This document shows positions 7,201-8,791 of a DNA stretch of 8,791 nucleotides, in pieces (within the stretch, counting starts at the first letter, position 1; every line of letters starts with the position of its first letter). The notes under the pieces are model-generated. The model worked only from the letters and a program-made list of their open reading frames with translations, searched no databases and was not told where the DNA came from. Source of the DNA: Bacteroidota bacterium (GTDB lineage Bacteria; Bacteroidota; Bacteroidia; J057). The stretch covers positions 1-8,791 of the forward strand of contig RDXT01000575.1 of assembly GCA_004292985.1 (NCBI GenBank). Reading direction: 5' to 3'. The position numbers and the translations under genes are program-made.

Positions 7201-7686
7201 AAGCAAAAGCAGCTCAACCAGCAGATGCAGGACATGATGAAGGGCCAGATGGACGGCGACAAACTTTCGCAGATGGCCGCCCAGCAGGAGGCGATCCGCA
7301 AGGAACTGGAGGAGGCTAAAAAGCAGATGGGTGAGCAGGGAGATAAGGCCCTGGGTGATCTCGACAAGATCATGCAGGACATGAAAGACTCTGAAACCGA
7401 CCTGATAAACAAGCGACTGACAGAGGAGACGATGCTCCGTCAGCAGCAGATATTGAATCGCATGCTCCAGGCAGACCAGTCGGTCCGTCAGCAGGAGATG
7501 GACAATGAGCGCGAATCACGCACAGGTCAGATCGCCGACCGCAAGTCGCCAGCTGATTTGTCCAAAGAAGAACTTCAAAACAGAATTCGTCAGGAGATGC
7601 TAAAATCAAATAAGTTGGATTATTCCAGCGATTTCATCATCTTGATCGAGCAATACTTCAAAAAGCTGGAAGGAGCGAATGAGTAG
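4276..7686 (+). CDS. Large membrane-anchored coiled-coil protein, DUF4175 type
   Basis: A 1136-residue protein of unknown function. I prefer the ATG at 4276; a GTG seven codons upstream (4255) is the alternative. The N-terminus is basic (EFRRKYYLDKIIR, 14-26). Hydrophobic segments follow at about 28-48 and 57-77, a presumed cytoplasmic loop, and a third at about 154-172. By the positive-inside rule the remaining 960 residues should be periplasmic. Residues 190-510 look beta-rich and Ig-like, with Tyr- and Pro-rich strands such as RVDYPDYTGLPAQYLEENV. From about 514 to 780 comes a very charged, heptad-like coiled coil (Lys, Glu, Gln, Leu, Met), then a Ser/Gln-rich linker. A helical region starting near LENLLKLSFDQEDLRDG (about 835) leads into a Met/Gln-rich stretch and a conserved-looking C-terminus. 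The assignment to DUF4175 is from memory of Bacteroidota proteins of this size and context. The stop overlaps the next gene by 8 bp, suggesting translational coupling. Confidence 0.85.
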   Translation: MNQHHQVLDQRIQEFRRKYYLDKIIRGSLVLALLMSSILFVALISESLFGFSSAVRTGMVFLLGTTFAGVLGYMVLWPVSQLMKITRHISDLQVADMVKGYFPEINDKLINWLQLRRQSDASASLAMAALDRKASEIAPVQLSSAINLQVNRKYIWYLLLPISLYLLTYFADSSFLTAGAHRLMNYNKTFIPAAPFQINLKEIPNKLVAGSNYQIQVHVEGNQLPAELFLYVKNEEENGSRFIDFSLDKISATDFEYTLSDLKQDFTFYIGNPEARTEAWKVEIIKRPFIRNFRIRVDYPDYTGLPAQYLEENVGDFKALRGSAITWELTPQGEVKEAAIVSKDGKSAFSQRQGSEKYEVNRRLMQDMEYFISLTSSEDISNLDTVRYKATALQDRFPSIYVISPGDDFQVDLDPVMPLDVELGDDFGFSKLAMYYRFTKSGGASSTSTEYKEYPLTIEARTLLQPRSFSIDLSSLGFQEGDELEYFVKVWDNDGIAGPKFSISPTFKAVYPTLEARYDEIEKQKDEVRDDLQKLKDKAEMLEQSYKKMQEKLLEQKKLSFDDKKEMQNTLQQHQEMMKQIDQTQQKFEETKEKLQENQMVSEQTLQKQEDLNKFLDELKDPELQKLMEEIQQKMENMNPEDFREKLERLKQKDEDMKKSLERTLELLKQLEVQEKIDEVRNKIDNLQSKENLLNEQLEKAETPEQMKDLSQRQEELGEKMDAVQKDLEELKEMKSETQTPDEAQMEETIEDSEQAESEMDKAAQEMEKAAESQEEGSRQSKKESQQQKSNASKSQKSASDKMQEMSDQLSQMQQDSQSQQDEENMENLRALLENLLKLSFDQEDLRDGVSKLRYGDPALLARSQQQKKLQDDMALVQDSLESLANRVFQIQKFVLDESQKIEKNMNESQVFFRNKQISMITFHQQSAMTSINNLANMLSDVMKQMQQQMMNAKPGQGMCQKPGGKKPNMQGMSQKQKQLNQQMQDMMKGQMDGDKLSQMAAQQEAIRKELEEAKKQMGEQGDKALGDLDKIMQDMKDSETDLINKRLTEETMLRQQQILNRMLQADQSVRQQEMDNERESRTGQIADRKSPADLSKEELQNRIRQEMLKSNKLDYSSDFIILIEQYFKKLEGANE

Positions 7687-8107
7687 CCAATCCGACGCCC
7701 AAAAAATGTTGTACAAGCGCCTGGAGCTGCCGAGTACGTCTGATGCGATCCACAAAGTGGAAGCGCTGATAGAAGAGATCGCTCAAGACCTCGACGTCAA
7801 AGAGGATGTGTATGGCAACATCATGGTGGCTGTTACCGAGGCCGTGAATAACTCGATTATTCATGGCAACAAGCAGGACGAAAGTAAAAAGGTGTTTGTG
7901 GACATTGCCATGAGACACCCTTACCGCCTCACCATACAGGTCACCGACGAAGGCCCCGGATTTAATCCTGAAAGCCTCCCCGACCCTACCGCCCCGGAGA
8001 ATATTGAGAACATCGGAGGGCGGGGTGTATTCTTAATGCGGCATCTTTCGGACGAGCTTTCCTTTCACGACGATGGCAAAACCGCGCAGATGATTTTTAA
8101 CATTTGA
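7679..8107 (+). CDS. RsbW/SpoIIAB-type ATP-binding protein (anti-sigma regulator-like)
   Basis: A 142-residue single-domain GHKL ATPase of the HATPase_c_2 class. The N box is E54AVNNSIIHGN64, with E54 as the presumed base and N58 as the metal ligand. The G1 box is D90EGPGF95 and the G2 box GGRGVFLM is at 113-120. Known relatives (RsbW, SpoIIAB) bind and inhibit a sigma factor and phosphorylate a STAS-domain antagonist on Ser or Thr. Here no sigma factor, STAS protein or PP2C phosphatase is visible, so the partner is unknown. There is no membrane segment; it should be cytoplasmic. The ATG lies inside the end of the upstream coiled-coil gene (ATGAGTAG), preceded by GGAAGGAG, an unusually good Shine-Dalgarno for this window. 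Its stop shares one base with the ybeY start (TGATG). The domain call is firm; the regulatory role is inferred. Confidence 0.92.
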   Translation: MSSQSDAQKMLYKRLELPSTSDAIHKVEALIEEIAQDLDVKEDVYGNIMVAVTEAVNNSIIHGNKQDESKKVFVDIAMRHPYRLTIQVTDEGPGFNPESLPDPTAPENIENIGGRGVFLMRHLSDELSFHDDGKTAQMIFNI

Positions 8108-8535
8108 TGGAAGAGACCCTTTCTTTTTTCTCCCACGAGATAGATTTCACGCTCGACAAAGAGGATTCCGTATCAGACTGGATCCTCTTTGTCGTTTCTG
8201 CATACGGGAAGCAGGCCGGGGAAATCAATTATATTTTCTGCGATGAGGAGTACATGCTTACCCTCAACCGGCAGTTCCTCGACCACGATTACTACACCGA
8301 TATTCTGACCTTTCCCCACGCTCCGGAAGGTTCTCCGGCACTCTACGCCGACATCTACATCAGCATTGACCGGGTTCGTGAAAACGCGGACACCTTTCAA
8401 TCCTCCTTCACAGACGAGTTGCATCGGGTCATCATCCACGGTATTCTCCATCTTCTCGGCTTCGACGACCACGATGAGAACGAGGCGCAGATGCGCGCCA
8501 AAGAAAACGAAGCCCTTTCCTGGCGGAAATTCTGA
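8107..8535 (+). CDS. ybeY: Endoribonuclease YbeY, rRNA maturation factor
   Basis: A 142-residue metal-dependent endoribonuclease that in other bacteria takes part in 16S rRNA 3'-end maturation and ribosome quality control. The N-terminal half includes INYIFCDEEYMLTLNRQFL (about 39-57) and the family's YYTDILTFPH. The metal site is HGILHLLGFDDHD (111-123). H111 and H115 fit the usual His ligands. The third position of H-x3-H-x5-H is D121, followed by H122. Asp at this place is, from memory, common in Bacteroidota YbeY. The ATG at 8107 overlaps the upstream stop (TGATG), which favours it over a TTG one codon earlier. The TGA stop overlaps the parS palindrome. In many Bacteroidota mnmG follows; here a repeat array does, at least to the window edge. 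Confidence 0.95.
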   Translation: MEETLSFFSHEIDFTLDKEDSVSDWILFVVSAYGKQAGEINYIFCDEEYMLTLNRQFLDHDYYTDILTFPHAPEGSPALYADIYISIDRVRENADTFQSSFTDELHRVIIHGILHLLGFDDHDENEAQMRAKENEALSWRKF

Positions 8536-8553
8536 TGTTCCACGTGGAACATC
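8534..8553. other. parS: parS centromere-like site (ParB binding)
   Basis: GATGTTCCACGTGGAACATC is a perfect 20-bp palindrome. Its inner 16 bases (8536-8551) are TGTTCCACGTGGAACA, which fits the universal chromosomal parS pattern TGTTNCACGTGNAACA at every position. ParB would load here and spread, recruiting ParA and SMC to segregate the origin region. It is the only such palindrome I see in the window. It overlaps the last two bases of the ybeY stop codon and lies 6.4 kb from the AT-rich block of the putative oriC, as expected since parS sites cluster near origins. No parA or parB gene is visible. Confidence 0.9.
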
Positions 8554-8563
8554 TGTAAGGATC

Positions 8564-8791
8564 GGTCGCTGAGTCCGCCGAAGCGACCCTACTCTCTGCT
8601 CACTTCGACGATGCTCAGTGAGCGTTTTCCTTATCCCGGTCGCTGAGTCCACCGAAGCGACCCTGCTCCCCGCTCACTTCGACAATGCTCAGTGAGCGTT
8701 TTCCTTATCCCGGTCGCTGAGTCCACCGAAGCGACCCTGCTCCCCGCTCACTTCGACAATGCTCAGTGAGCATTTTCTTCCGGTCGCTGAG
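8564..8791. repeat. Tandem array of 74-bp units with paired hairpins (runs off window)
   Basis: Units begin at 8564, 8638 and 8712 (period 74) and a fourth, cut by the window edge, at 8782 (period 70 after a 4-base loss). Each complete unit has hairpin A with arms GGTCGCT and AGCGACC (8564-8588, 8638-8662, 8712-8736) and hairpin B with arms GCTCACT and AGTGAGC (8598-8623, 8672-8697, 8746-8771), then a T-rich spacer. Units 2 and 3 are almost identical; unit 1 differs at several bases. Hairpin A reads CTGAG...CGAAG on the plus strand and hairpin B reads CTGAG...CGAAG on the minus strand, so both belong to one palindrome family with different outer arms in opposite orientation. Hairpin B followed by GTTTTCC might also act as a weak terminator for the ybeY transcript. 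There is no transposase or coding frame here. Confidence 0.92.

Noticed and set aside
8535..8558. Seven-codon frame MFHVEHL within the parS site as a real leader peptide
   Set aside because: It is explained by the parS palindrome starting with ATG; no ribosome-binding site or attenuator-like design is visible, so it is not listed as a gene.
8564..8791. CRISPR array
   Set aside because: The 74-bp unit repeats as a whole, with no unique spacers, and each unit is made of two hairpins; it is a tandem palindromic repeat.

Overview
The window most likely comes from a member of the Bacteroidota, perhaps a Saprospiria-type lineage of moderate G+C content. Four things suggest this: the order DUF4175-type membrane coiled-coil protein, RsbW-like ATPase, ybeY; near-universal ATG starts mostly without Shine-Dalgarno sequences; an Asp in place of the usual third His ligand in YbeY; and the CTGAG...CGAAG hairpin repeats at the right end. 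The phylum is a fairly firm inference. The class is a guess.

Layout. (1) 1-589, minus strand: the N-terminal 196 codons of a large acyl-CoA dehydrogenase, cut by the window edge. (2) 590-679: a short divergent intergenic region with two abutting perfect palindromes. (3) 680-1456, plus strand: an enoyl-CoA hydratase/isomerase-family protein, closed by a strong intrinsic terminator at 1474-1505. (4) 1506-2389: about 880 bp of non-coding DNA with three exact and thirteen one-mismatch copies of the DnaA box TTATNCACA and one very AT-rich block. I read this as the chromosomal replication origin, oriC. (5) 2390-4195: thiL (thiamine-monophosphate kinase) and an exonuclease III-family nuclease, 9 bp apart. 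(6) 4276-8535: three overlapping genes encoding a 1136-residue membrane-anchored coiled-coil protein (DUF4175 type), a small RsbW/SpoIIAB-type ATPase and the endoribonuclease YbeY. (7) 8534-8553: a perfect 20-bp palindrome containing the canonical parS sequence TGTTCCACGTGGAACA, overlapping the ybeY stop codon. (8) 8564-8791: a tandem array of 74-bp units, each carrying two hairpins of one palindrome family, running off the window.

How it fits together. The DnaA-box cluster and the parS site lie about 6.4 kb apart and would mark the origin domain: DnaA would open the AT-rich block and ParB would load at parS for segregation. All five genes to the right of the AT-rich block point away from it, so they are co-directional with a rightward fork. 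To the left, the acyl-CoA dehydrogenase also points away. Only the enoyl-CoA hydratase points toward the origin, and its strong terminator lies just before the first DnaA box. The least understood part is the translationally coupled trio: a large membrane coiled-coil protein, an anti-sigma-type ATPase with no partner visible here, and YbeY.
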